From: Dongia_A sp035695765
GTDB taxonomy: Bacteria > Pseudomonadota > Alphaproteobacteria > Dongiales > Dongiaceae
NCBI GenBank assembly: GCA_035695765.1
Contig: DASRRI010000059.1
Location: 1-64,000, forward strand
Direction: 5' to 3'
Length of the DNA: 64,000 bases
The notes under the pieces are model-generated. The model saw only the letters and a program-made list of their open reading frames with translations. It made no database searches and was not told the DNA's origin. A program made the translations under genes and the position numbers. Position 1 is the stretch's first letter, and the number at the start of each line of letters is the position of its first letter. Of the stretch, positions 34,276-43,100 are shown in pieces.

Positions 34276-35304
34276 TCAGATGTTTTCGGATGTAAAGACG
34301 TCGAAGGGCAGGAATGTCTCGCCCGGCATATCGCCTCGCCGCTCGATCGCTGCAGCCATTTGCGCGACCAGCTCGCGGCACAGCCGCTCCAGCGGCGTGT
34401 GGATCACCATGGTCGCGATGTTCTCGGCCAGGCCCGCCCGCGAGTCCGGCGTCAGCTCGTTGAACACGGCCACCAAGCGGTCTGCCATGTTCTCCTCGCG
34501 CAGTGCCGAAATGGCGCCTTCCATCCCGCCGCCGGCGACGTAGAAACCAATCAGTTCGGGATGACGCTTCAGCAGATCCAGCGTGGCCTCGTGCGCCAGC
34601 TCACCCGCTTCCAGATTGACTACAGTCTCGATCAACTCGAACTGCGGCGCCAGCTCGCGGAAATAGCTGCGGAACCCGATCTCGCGCATTTCCTGCCCGA
34701 GGAACCGGTGGGAGCCGACGAACACCGCCACCTTGCCGGGGCTCTTCGCAGCCTTGGCAATGATCCAGGCGGCGGTCCGTCCGACCTTGCGGTTATCGAG
34801 GCCGACATAGCCGGCTCGCACGCCGGCCGCGAAATCGGACAACAGGGAGAAGACCGGGACGCCCTTTTCCTTCAATTCCGCGACCGTGGCGTTGATCGTC
34901 GGATGATCGACGGACACCATCGCCACCGCACGAGAGCGCGCCGCGACGTCGCGCAGCTTCCTGGACATTTCGGTCGGAGTCTGGGATTCGACATAGTCGA
35001 TCTGCGCAATCCCACGGAAACTCTGCGCGCCGGTCACCGCACTCTCAAGCTCTCTGGCAAAAGACTGATAGAATGGCTGGCTGGGCCGCTGCAGGATGAA
35101 GCCCATCCGGTATTGCGGAAGGTCCTGCCGCAGGCGCTGCTTGATCAGCCCGGCGGCGTGATAGCCGATCACGCTTGCCGCTTCGGCGACCCGTCTGGTC
35201 GTTTCCTGCCGTACCGGATGGCGGGCGTTCAGCACCCGGTCCACGGTGGCAACACTGACACCGGATTCACGCGCCAGATCGGCTATAGTCGGCCGGCGGG
35301 CCAT
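34276..35304 (-). CDS. LacI-family transcriptional regulator
   Basis: A 342-residue repressor. The DNA-binding domain reads RRPTIADLARESGVSVATVD then RVLNARHPVRQET; the hinge and periplasmic-binding-protein-like core follow (MGFILQRPSQPFYQSFAREL, AVAMVSVDHPTIN, AGYVGLDNRKVGRTAAWI). It lies between the sugar ABC operon (same strand, downstream) and the Moc-like oxygenase genes (divergent), so it probably controls both in response to the imported cyclitol or sugar. AGGAG is 5-10 bases before ATG 35304. Confidence 0.9.
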   Translation of the reverse strand: MARRPTIADLARESGVSVATVDRVLNARHPVRQETTRRVAEAASVIGYHAAGLIKQRLRQDLPQYRMGFILQRPSQPFYQSFARELESAVTGAQSFRGIAQIDYVESQTPTEMSRKLRDVAARSRAVAMVSVDHPTINATVAELKEKGVPVFSLLSDFAAGVRAGYVGLDNRKVGRTAAWIIAKAAKSPGKVAVFVGSHRFLGQEMREIGFRSYFRELAPQFELIETVVNLEAGELAHEATLDLLKRHPELIGFYVAGGGMEGAISALREENMADRLVAVFNELTPDSRAGLAENIATMVIHTPLERLCRELVAQMAAAIERRGDMPGETFLPFDVFTSENI

Positions 35305-35315
35305 GGGGGCTCCTG

Positions 35316-35359
35316 ATCAAAAACCATCAAGACAGATACTTGGGCTGATGGTTTTTGAT
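35316..35359. promoter_or_regulatory. Long inverted repeat between lacI-type gene and oxygenase operon
   Basis: ATCAAAAACCATCA (35316-35329) and TGATGGTTTTTGAT (35346-35359) are perfect 14-base inverted arms separated by 16 bases, centred 32 bases before the regulator start. A second weaker pair, TCATTGAC (35368-35375) and GTCAATGA (35406-35413), follows towards the oxygenase gene. They are probable regulator binding sites for the divergent promoters; a transcript hairpin is the alternative. Confidence 0.6.
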
Positions 35360-35476
35360 AGATTATATCATTGACCGATTGAGACTGTCAGTGGCACCCA
35401 ATAGTGTCAATGACGTTTCTAAAAGGCCGGATGGCCGGGCTGCGGTGCAGCCGAGATTTCTGGGAGAGATGCGATC

Positions 35477-36559
35477 ATGCCCATGCGCGACTACAGCCTG
35501 GTCGGTCCCGAGGCCGCGAAAGCGGTTGCGAAAGGGCTCGATACCGCTGAGTGGTATCGCACCGACGTTCCGCGCAAGCAGATGAAAGAGCTGATGCAGC
35601 GGAGCGACGGCTCCGCCATCCGCGATACCATCCTGTGGATCGCGCTGTTCATGCTGTTCGGCGCCGGTGGCTTCTATTTCTGGGGCACCTGGTGGTGCGT
35701 CCCGTTCTTTTTCTGCTACGGCGTTCTGTATGGCTCTTCGAGCGATAGCCGCTGGCATGAATGCGGCCACGGCACGGCCTTCAAGACGCGCTGGATGAAC
35801 GACGTCATCTACTACCTCGCCTCCTTCATGATCATGCGCGAGCCGGTGATCTGGCGCTGGAGCCACACCCGGCATCACACCAACACGATCATCGTGGGGC
35901 GCGATCCTGAGATCGTCGCGACCCGCCCTCCGAAGCTGTTCCAGATGTTTCTCTATTTCTTCGGCATCACGACAGTGCCGAAGGCGTTGCAGAAGTTCGT
36001 GATCCACGCGACCGGCAGGATGACGGATGAGGAGAAGACCTTCGTGCCGGAGTCAGAGTGGAACAAGGTGTATACGACGGCGCGCATCTTTCTTGTGATT
36101 CACGCCATCCCGTTCGTGCTCGCTGTCTGTCTCGGTTCGTGGCTGCCGCTCATGTATATCGGCGTGCTGCCGGCCATGTATGGCGCATGGATGGGCGTGT
36201 ATTTCGGCCTGACGCAGCATGTTGGATTGGCGGAGGATGTGCTGGACCACCGGCTGAATTCGCGCACGGTCTATATGAATCCGGTGTTCCGTTTCGTCTA
36301 CTGGAACATGAACTATCACGTCGAGCATCACATCTTTCCGATGGTGCCGTATCACGCGCTGCCGAAGCTGCACGCAATCATGGGGCCGGACCTGCCCAAG
36401 CCGCACCCGAGCACGATCGCGGCCTACCGGGACATCATCACAGCGCTGATCCGGCAACTGAAGGATCCAAGCTGGACCCTGAAGCCGGAGCTGCCGGGGT
36501 CGGCCAGGCCCTATCGGCCGAACTTGCCCGCTGGTGCCGTTGCGGCGCCGGCAGAGTAG
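35477..36559 (+). CDS. Membrane di-iron oxygenase, fatty-acid-desaturase family (MocD-like)
   Basis: A 360-residue integral membrane protein with the three histidine boxes of the desaturase/alkane hydroxylase superfamily: HECGH (about H94), HTRHH (about H130) and HVEHH (about H281). Four membrane-spanning segments surround them. The next two genes encode a Rieske ferredoxin and a ferredoxin reductase, the same trio as mocD-mocE-mocF, reported to O-demethylate the rhizopine 3-O-methyl-scyllo-inosamine. It is therefore a probable hydroxylase or demethylase of the imported compound rather than a lipid desaturase. GGAGAGA precedes ATG 35477. Confidence 0.82.
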   Translation: MPMRDYSLVGPEAAKAVAKGLDTAEWYRTDVPRKQMKELMQRSDGSAIRDTILWIALFMLFGAGGFYFWGTWWCVPFFFCYGVLYGSSSDSRWHECGHGTAFKTRWMNDVIYYLASFMIMREPVIWRWSHTRHHTNTIIVGRDPEIVATRPPKLFQMFLYFFGITTVPKALQKFVIHATGRMTDEEKTFVPESEWNKVYTTARIFLVIHAIPFVLAVCLGSWLPLMYIGVLPAMYGAWMGVYFGLTQHVGLAEDVLDHRLNSRTVYMNPVFRFVYWNMNYHVEHHIFPMVPYHALPKLHAIMGPDLPKPHPSTIAAYRDIITALIRQLKDPSWTLKPELPGSARPYRPNLPAGAVAAPAE

Positions 36560-36588
36560 TCAGAAAAGATTTCTGGGAAACGGTGACA

Positions 36589-36906
36589 ATGAGTAACAAC
36601 TGGATCGAAGCATGCGCGGCCGACGATATCGAGGAAGAGGACGTCATCCGCTTCGATCACGGCGGGCGCACCTTCGCGATCTATCGCAGCCCGGATGACG
36701 AATATTTCGTGACCGACGGGCTCTGCACCCATGAACAGGTCCATCTCGCCGATGGCCTTGTGATGGACGAGATCATCGAGTGCCCGAAGCACAATGGACG
36801 CTTCAATTACAAGACCGGCGAAGCAAAAGGCGCGCCAGTCTGCGTCAACCTCAAGACTTATCCGGTGAAGGTCGAAGCCGGCAAAGTCTTCGTCCAGCTC
36901 GGCTGA
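36589..36906 (+). CDS. Rieske-type [2Fe-2S] ferredoxin, MocE family
   Basis: A 105-residue soluble ferredoxin. The cluster ligands are C46-x-H48 in LCTHEQVHL and C65-x-x-H68 in ECPKHNGRF, with FDHGGRTFAIYR before and VKVEAGKVFVQL at the end. It carries electrons from the reductase encoded next to the di-iron oxygenase encoded just before. ATG 36589 lies 29 bases after the oxygenase stop. The cysteine/histidine pattern and length match MocE-family proteins. Confidence 0.9.
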   Translation: MSNNWIEACAADDIEEEDVIRFDHGGRTFAIYRSPDDEYFVTDGLCTHEQVHLADGLVMDEIIECPKHNGRFNYKTGEAKGAPVCVNLKTYPVKVEAGKVFVQLG

Positions 36907-36912
36907 GCCTCC

Positions 36913-38151
36913 GTGTCCGGAGGCATGCTGATCATCGGCGCCGGCGAATGCGGAGCGCGGGCTGCGTTGACACTGCGCCAGCGAGGGTATGAGGGCGTGG
37001 TCACGTTGGTGGGGCATGAGCCGCACCTACCGTACGAGCGCCCGCCCCTGTCGAAAGAGTCGATGGTATGCGAGGCCGACCCGACGCCAAAGCTGATCGG
37101 TGACCGGCAGTTCTTTGCCGATCGCAAGATCGAATGCGTGACGGGCGCGCGCGCGGTCTCGATCGACCGCGCGCAGCAGAGCGTCGTGCTCGCGGATGGC
37201 AGGATCTTGCCGTACGACAAGCTGCTGCTGACCACCGGCGCAATGCCGCGCCAATTGCTGCTGCCCGGCGCGGACGGAAGCCGGTGCGCCTATCTGCGCA
37301 CCCATGATGACGCCGTGCGCATTCGTGCCGCGCTCAAAGCCGGCAGCCACGTCGCGATCTTGGGCGGCGGGTTCATCGGGCTGGAGATCGCGGCAAGCGC
37401 GCGCAAGCGCGGCGCGCAGGTGACGGTGATCGAAGCGCTACCGCGGATCCTGATGCGCGGCGTGCCGGAGGAGATTGCGCGCGTAATCGACGCGCGGCAT
37501 CGGGCGGAAGGTGTGGTGCTCGCTTGCGGCAAGGGGCTATTGGCCTTGAAAGAGAATACTTCGGGCATCGAGATCACGCTGTCCGACGGCAGCGTCATCA
37601 ATGCGGACCTGCTCGTCATTGGGATTGGCGCCGTACCGGTCACCGATCTGGCACAGAAGGCGGGCCTTGCCATCGAGAACGGGATTGCAGTCGACCAGGA
37701 GCTGCGAACGTCCGATCCCGACGTCTACGCGGCCGGCGATTGCTGTTCCTTTCCCCTGCGGATCTATGGCGGCGGGCGCCGGGTGCGGCTCGAATGCTGG
37801 CGGAATGCGCAGGATCAGGGCGCCCTCGCCGCCCGCAACATGCTCGGCGCGGGAGAAAGCGTGTCCGCGGTGCCATGGTTCTGGTCGGATCAATATGATC
37901 TGACGCTGCAGATCGCCGGCCTCCCGGACGAAGGCAAGCGCATTGTCCGCCGCGACCTGTCGAAGAATGCGTTCATTCTGTTCCATCTTGCCGACGATGG
38001 GCGCCTGGTGGCAGCCAGCGGCATCGCGCACGGCAATGCAGTGGCAAAGGATATTCGCCTTGCGGAGATGCTGATCGCGAAGCGTGCCACGCCTGATCCG
38101 GCGGCGCTGGCGCAGCCGCAGGTCAAATTGAAGTCGCTATTGGCGGCGTAG
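36913..38151 (+). CDS. FAD-dependent ferredoxin reductase (MocF/rhodocoxin-reductase-like)
   Basis: A 412-residue flavoprotein. The FAD loop is MLIIGAGECGARAALTLRQ, the NADH loop is VAILGGGFIGLEIAASARKR, and the second FAD block is DVYAAGDCCSFP. It passes electrons from NAD(P)H to the Rieske protein. The segment LPYERPPLSKE is typical of putidaredoxin-reductase relatives. The start is taken as GTG 36913, 6 bases after the ferredoxin stop; ATG 36925 is possible but has its Shine-Dalgarno too close. Confidence 0.9.
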   Translation: MSGGMLIIGAGECGARAALTLRQRGYEGVVTLVGHEPHLPYERPPLSKESMVCEADPTPKLIGDRQFFADRKIECVTGARAVSIDRAQQSVVLADGRILPYDKLLLTTGAMPRQLLLPGADGSRCAYLRTHDDAVRIRAALKAGSHVAILGGGFIGLEIAASARKRGAQVTVIEALPRILMRGVPEEIARVIDARHRAEGVVLACGKGLLALKENTSGIEITLSDGSVINADLLVIGIGAVPVTDLAQKAGLAIENGIAVDQELRTSDPDVYAAGDCCSFPLRIYGGGRRVRLECWRNAQDQGALAARNMLGAGESVSAVPWFWSDQYDLTLQIAGLPDEGKRIVRRDLSKNAFILFHLADDGRLVAASGIAHGNAVAKDIRLAEMLIAKRATPDPAALAQPQVKLKSLLAA

Positions 38152-38173
38152 AGTTCTTATGGGGAGAGGATCG

Positions 38174-38971
38174 ATGGGAGATAAGAGGCTGACCGTCGCT
38201 GATGTGCTTGCGCTGAAAGGCAAGCGGCAGTTGACCATGCTGCGAGTGGAGAGCATGGAGGAAGCCGAGGCGGCGGAGAAAGCCGGCATCGACATGCTGT
38301 CGGTGCGGCCGGAGCTGTTGACTCCGGAGTTTCGTGAGGTGGTGCCGACCTGCTTTGTGTTCGCGGGCCTCGAATACGGCCAGTACATTTCGGCTGAGGA
38401 TTATCTGCGTGCTTCGTTCGCAGCGATCAGAGCCGGCGGCGATGCCGTCTGGTGCGCAGCAAGCCTGCAGACCATCCGCCGCCTGCGAGACGAGGGCGTG
38501 CCGGTCTGCGGACATGTCGGCTTGATCCCGGCGCGGCGCACCTGGACTGGCGGCTTCAAGGCGGTCGGCAAGACGCTCGAGACCGCGCTCCTGGTGTGGC
38601 GGCAGACCAAAGCCCTGGAAGAGGCCGGCGCCTTCTCCGTCGAGATCGAAGTCGTGCCCGCCGATGTCGCCAGCGTCGTCTCCAAGCGCACGTCGATGTT
38701 CATGATCTCGATGGGTGCTGGCAGCGGCTGCGATGCCCAATACCTGTTTGCGATCGACGTGCTCGGCACCAATCGCGGGCATGTGCCGCGCCATTCCAAG
38801 GTCTATCGCAACCTGGCTGCCGAATATGACCGGCTGCAGCAGGAGCGCATCGCCGCTTTCTCGGAACTGGCGCGGGACATCAAGAGCGGTGCTTATCCGG
38901 AGCGGCAGCATCTGGTCGATATCCCGAAGGGGGAACTCGAGCAATTCCTGCGCGCGTTGGACAAGGAATAG
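38174..38971 (+). CDS. PanB-like (ketopantoate hydroxymethyltransferase family) protein lacking metal ligands
   Basis: A 265-residue TIM-barrel protein of the PanB family. The match is clear in VPVCGHVGLIPARRTWTGG (H124 in place of E. coli H136), in VEIEVVPADVA (E149 for the base E181), and in SMGAGSGCDAQYLFAIDVLG. However, the Mg-binding VGDSLG is replaced by LSVRPEL (R45), the ADLPF aspartate by AGLEY, and KIEGG by VWCAAS. It cannot be an ordinary PanB; it may use formaldehyde or one-carbon units or act as a lyase. ATG 38174 follows GGGGAGAGG. It is the last gene of the oxygenase operon, 22 bases after the reductase. Confidence 0.75.
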   Translation: MGDKRLTVADVLALKGKRQLTMLRVESMEEAEAAEKAGIDMLSVRPELLTPEFREVVPTCFVFAGLEYGQYISAEDYLRASFAAIRAGGDAVWCAASLQTIRRLRDEGVPVCGHVGLIPARRTWTGGFKAVGKTLETALLVWRQTKALEEAGAFSVEIEVVPADVASVVSKRTSMFMISMGAGSGCDAQYLFAIDVLGTNRGHVPRHSKVYRNLAAEYDRLQQERIAAFSELARDIKSGAYPERQHLVDIPKGELEQFLRALDKE

Positions 38972-39024
38972 CCGCGTTCAACGACACGTGACCCGTTTGC
39001 TCCGATCAGCCGCTGGCGCGCCGT

Positions 39025-39055
39025 CTTGTGCTCTTCTAGACTGAAGGGGCACAAG
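39025..39055 (+). terminator. Stem-loop downstream of the Moc-like operon
   Basis: CTTGTGC (39025-39031) pairs with GCACAAG (39049-39055), with an inner CTTC/GAAG pairing. It lies about 55 bases after the PanB-like gene. No T-run follows. Confidence 0.3.
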
Positions 39056-39095
39056 TAGCATCCCGGTGTGCGGACGAGTGAGACAAAGGCGGCGC

Positions 39096-39848
39096 ATGAA
39101 GCTGTTCCTGTTGATCCTGGCGGCCTGGACTCTGATTCCAGTCGCGGTGAGTTTTGCGCGCTATTCGGCGCCGCACTATTCATGGAGCAATGCCCCGCGC
39201 CATTCCTCCGGCCTTGCGCCCGATCCGCGGATCGATCACGAGGCGGTTGTCCAGATCTACATCGCGCGGGCCTTTTCCTGGCGTGGGATTTTCGCGACCC
39301 ATTCCTGGATCGTCGTCAAGAAGGCCGGTGTGCCCGCCTACACGCGCTATGAGGTCGTTGGATGGGGCGCAGGCTCGAAGCTCCGGACGGATTACGCCAC
39401 GGCTGACGGGCTCTGGTATGGCTCGGAACCATCGCTGCTGGTGGATCTGCGCGGGCCCAACGCCGATGCCGTGATCGATCACATTGAAAGCGCGGTGTCC
39501 TCGTACCCCTACAAGGATTTCTATCGCACCTGGCCAGGCCCCAACAGCAACACCTTCCTGGCGCACGTTGCGCGGGAAGTGCCAGAGCTCAGCCTCGATA
39601 TTCCGGCGAGCGCGGTCGGCAAGGACTACCGGCCGTGGTACCGGCCGGTCGGATCGGCGCCGAGCGGAACAGGGGTGCAGTTTTCCATCCTTGGCATCGT
39701 CGGCGCCACGCTCGCACTCGAGGAAGGAATCGAGTTCAACCTGCTGGGGCTGCATTTCGGCGTCGACCTGCTGCGGCCGGCCCTGCGCTTGCCGGCGATC
39801 GGCCGGCTTGGCATGGCCGAGACCATACCGGAGCCAAGCCGGCAATAG
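39096..39848 (+). CDS. DUF3750 family protein
   Basis: A 250-residue protein of the DUF3750 family. It has an N-terminal hydrophobic segment (FLLILAAWTLIPVAVSF), probably a membrane anchor or signal. The conserved core follows: ARAFSWRGIFATHSWIVVK, SSYPYKDFYRTWPGPNSNTF, and ASAVGKDYRPWYRPVG. The H, N/S/N and Y positions in the GPNSNTF block suggest a hydrolase-like site, but no reaction is known. ATG 39096 is preferred to the upstream ATG/GTG because it starts directly before the hydrophobic stretch. It is monocistronic. Confidence 0.78.
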   Translation: MKLFLLILAAWTLIPVAVSFARYSAPHYSWSNAPRHSSGLAPDPRIDHEAVVQIYIARAFSWRGIFATHSWIVVKKAGVPAYTRYEVVGWGAGSKLRTDYATADGLWYGSEPSLLVDLRGPNADAVIDHIESAVSSYPYKDFYRTWPGPNSNTFLAHVAREVPELSLDIPASAVGKDYRPWYRPVGSAPSGTGVQFSILGIVGATLALEEGIEFNLLGLHFGVDLLRPALRLPAIGRLGMAETIPEPSRQ

Positions 39849-40167
39849 TTCAGCGGCAAGGCGGGCCGGACGCTTCATCGGGGCGGGTGGCTTGCAGGTT
39901 TTTCCAGGCACTTCAGCCGTTTAGCCTATCCTGAGCGGCCCGGCCGGGATGTCCGCGGCAATATATCGTTAATCATGACTCCCACATAATGACCGGTGCT
40001 TTTCCGCAAGGCCCGAGCATTGCCGTGCCAGGACCTGCTGGAACCTGATATGGGCGCATGACAGATACGACAACATCACCTCGGGCGCAGTTCCGCGATC
40101 CGCATCCGACGATGCGGTCTCGCTGGGGATGCGCCGCGCCTGCAGCCCGGCGACATGGGCATCGCCG
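39849..40167. other. Intergenic region upstream of the multi-PAS kinase
   Basis: About 320 bases with no recognisable gene. An in-frame start for the kinase exists at 40129, but the residues between 40129 and 40168 are not convincing. I see no defined promoter. Confidence 0.35.
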
Positions 40168-43100
40168 ATGACAGGATCGATCGCCGCAATCGTCTTGCTG
40201 CTGCTTCTGGTCGTCGCGGGAGGCTTGATCATTCGGTTGCACCGCCAGCGGTCGGATGCCCTTCGCGCGCTTGAGCAAAGCAAGGAGCGATTTCAGGAAT
40301 TCGCCGACGCGGCCGCCGACTGGCTGTGGGAAATTGATGCAGAATATCGCTTCACGATGGATACCGGACATACGCCGCGCGGCGGCCTCGTCGGCACCGA
40401 CCTGATCGGCGTGCGGCGATGGGAGATGCCGGGTGTCGATTCGAATGATCCGATCTGGGACCGCTATCGTGCGACACTCGATGCGCGCGAAGCCTTCCGC
40501 AATTTCGAGTTCTCCTATTCGGGCCAGAATGGCCATCGATTCTATGCCAGCATCAGCGGCCATCCGCTCTATGCTCCAGACGGCTCCTTCGTCGGCTATC
40601 GCGGCACGGCACGCGACATCACTGTTGAGACCGAGGCCAAGCAGCGGGCGGCCCGCACTACGCTTCTGCTGGACGCGGTGCGCCTGATCCAATCGAGCTA
40701 TATCGGCGGCACCGACCCCAAGCAGGCGTGCGAGCAAATGCTGGCGACTTTGCTCGACGTCACACAGAGCGCCTATGGCTTTGTCGGAGAGGTCCGTCAT
40801 GACGAGACTGGTGCGCCCTATCTGAAAGCGCACGCCGTCACGAACATTGCGTGGAACGAGGAAACCAGGCGCCTCTACGCCGAGAATGCGGCACAGGGTC
40901 TGGAGTTTCGCAATCTGAACACCTTGTTTGGTGCGGCGATCACCAGCGGCAAACCGGTGATCGCGAACGATCCAGCCAAAGATCCACGCCGAGGCGGCCG
41001 GCCGGAAGGTCATCCGCCGCTCGACTTCTTCATGGGCGTTCCGCTTTATTCCGGCCAAGACATGGTGGGCCTTATGGGCATCGCCAATCGCGCTGGCGGC
41101 TACGATGACGCCATGGTCGCGTTCCTGGAACCGTTGACTGGTGCCTGCGGCGCGGTCCTCGCGGCGATCCAGGCGGACACACAGCAGGCAGTCGTCGAGG
41201 CGGAGCTGCGCGCGACCGTTGGTCGCCTCAATGCAGCGGAACGGCACGCGCACCTCGGCTCCTGGGAAGCGGACATCGCAACCGGCGAGATGATCGCGAG
41301 CGACGAGGCATTGGACATCTTCGGCCAGCCGCCCGGCACCAAGGTCACACGCAACATGTTCTTTGATGCGTTGCTGGAAGAGGATCGTGAACAGATCAAC
41401 ACAGCCATCGAATCCGTCCTAGCCAGCACGCAAAGCGAATACACGATCGAGTACCGGATCCATCATCGCCGGCGCGGCACTCGCCGGATCGCCGCGAAAG
41501 TCGCTGTTGACCGTGCGCCCGATGGAACCCCGCTTCGGCTGCGCGGCACGGCTCAGGATGTAACCGAGCTCCGCGCGGTGGAAGCCGATCTGCGCGCCAG
41601 CCAGCAACGGCTGGACCTGGCGTTGGACGGCACGGGCGTCAGCCTCTGGGACTGGAACGTAGCAACCGGCAAGTTCAAGTTCGATCGCCGCGTGCTGGAA
41701 CGCATTGGGTACCAGCCGGGCGAGGTGGAGTTCACAACCGCAGCGTGGGATGCCCTCATTCACCCCGACGACCTGGCTGCCATGGCGTCGGCGCCGGACA
41801 ATTGCTACAAGGGCACGGAAGATGTTTTCCAGGCGATTTATCGCGTCCGTACCAAGGCCGGCGATTGGCGTTGGATCCTGAGTCGCGGCCGAGCGGTGGA
41901 GCGCGGTCCTGATGGATTGCCACGGCGCCTATCAGGCACGCATCTGGACATTACCGACCTCAAGCAGATCGAACTGGCTCTCCGACGCAGCGACGAGCGC
42001 TTTCGCGCTTTGGCCGAATCCTCGCGCGCGATTCCCTGGGAGGCGGATTTCGCGACCTATCGCATCACCTATGTCGGGCCGCAGATCGAAGCGGTCGTCG
42101 GTTTCTCGGCCGCCGATTGGGTCGGCAAGGATCTGTGGCCGGAACGGCTGCATCCCGAGGATCGCGACCGCATCCTGCGCGAGGCGGCAGATTATGCCCG
42201 TGCCGGGGTCGATCATAATCTGGAATACCGCCTGATTGCCGCGGATGACCGGGTCGTCTGGATCCGTGATCTGGTCAGCGTCATCAAGTCGGAAGATGGT
42301 CAGACCTGGCTCTACGGCGCCATGGTCGACGTGACCGAGGAGAAGCAGATCGAACAGACTTTGCGGGAAAGCGAGGCACGCTACAGGCAGGCAGAGCGCG
42401 TCGCCGGCCTGGTACACTGGAGCAGTGTCGGCGGCGACACCAGCCGCTGGCAGGAGCCGAAACTGGCCTTCTCCGACACGGCGGCTGCCTTCTTCGGATT
42501 GCCGCAGGGCTCCCTGCCTGCAACCACGGCGGAGTATGTCGATCGTGTTGTTCATCTGGATGACCGCGAGAGATTGCGCCGGAGCTTCGCGGATCTGACC
42601 CGGGATAAGGCGGAGGAGTTCACGCTGGAATATCGCATCCAGCGCAAGGACGGATCCGTCGCGGTCGTGTCGGAGATCGGACGTAGGTTCCTCGCCGACG
42701 ATGGAAGATTGCAATCTGCCTTCGGCACAGTCCAGGATGTCACCGAGCGCAAGCAGACCGAGGATGCGTTGCGGCGCGCGCAGATGGAGGCGGAGATTGC
42801 CAACCGCGCCAAGTCGCAGTTCCTGGCCAATGTCAGCCACGAGCTGCGGACGCCGCTGAATGCCATCATCGGCTTTTCCGAGGTCATGAAAGGCGAGCTG
42901 ATGGGGCCACTCGGATCTTCCGTCTACAAGGAATATGCCGGCGACATCCACGAGAGCGGCCGGCATTTGCTCGCCATCATCAACGACATCCTGGATCTCA
43001 GCCGCGTCGAAGCCGGGCAGACTGCGCTCAACGAATCGACGATCGAAGTCCAGACTCTGGTGGGTGCGTGCCTGATCCTGGTGCGCGGCAAGGCGCATGC

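Noticed and set aside
35477..36559. Membrane fatty-acid desaturase of lipid synthesis
   Set aside because: Histidine boxes alone do not distinguish; dedicated Rieske ferredoxin and reductase genes and linkage to a sugar transporter favour a small-molecule oxygenase, so the lipid role is kept only as an alternative.
39973..41253. Minus-strand frame over the start of the multi-PAS kinase
   Set aside because: Antisense shadow with no motif; the opposite frame holds PAS and GAF domains.
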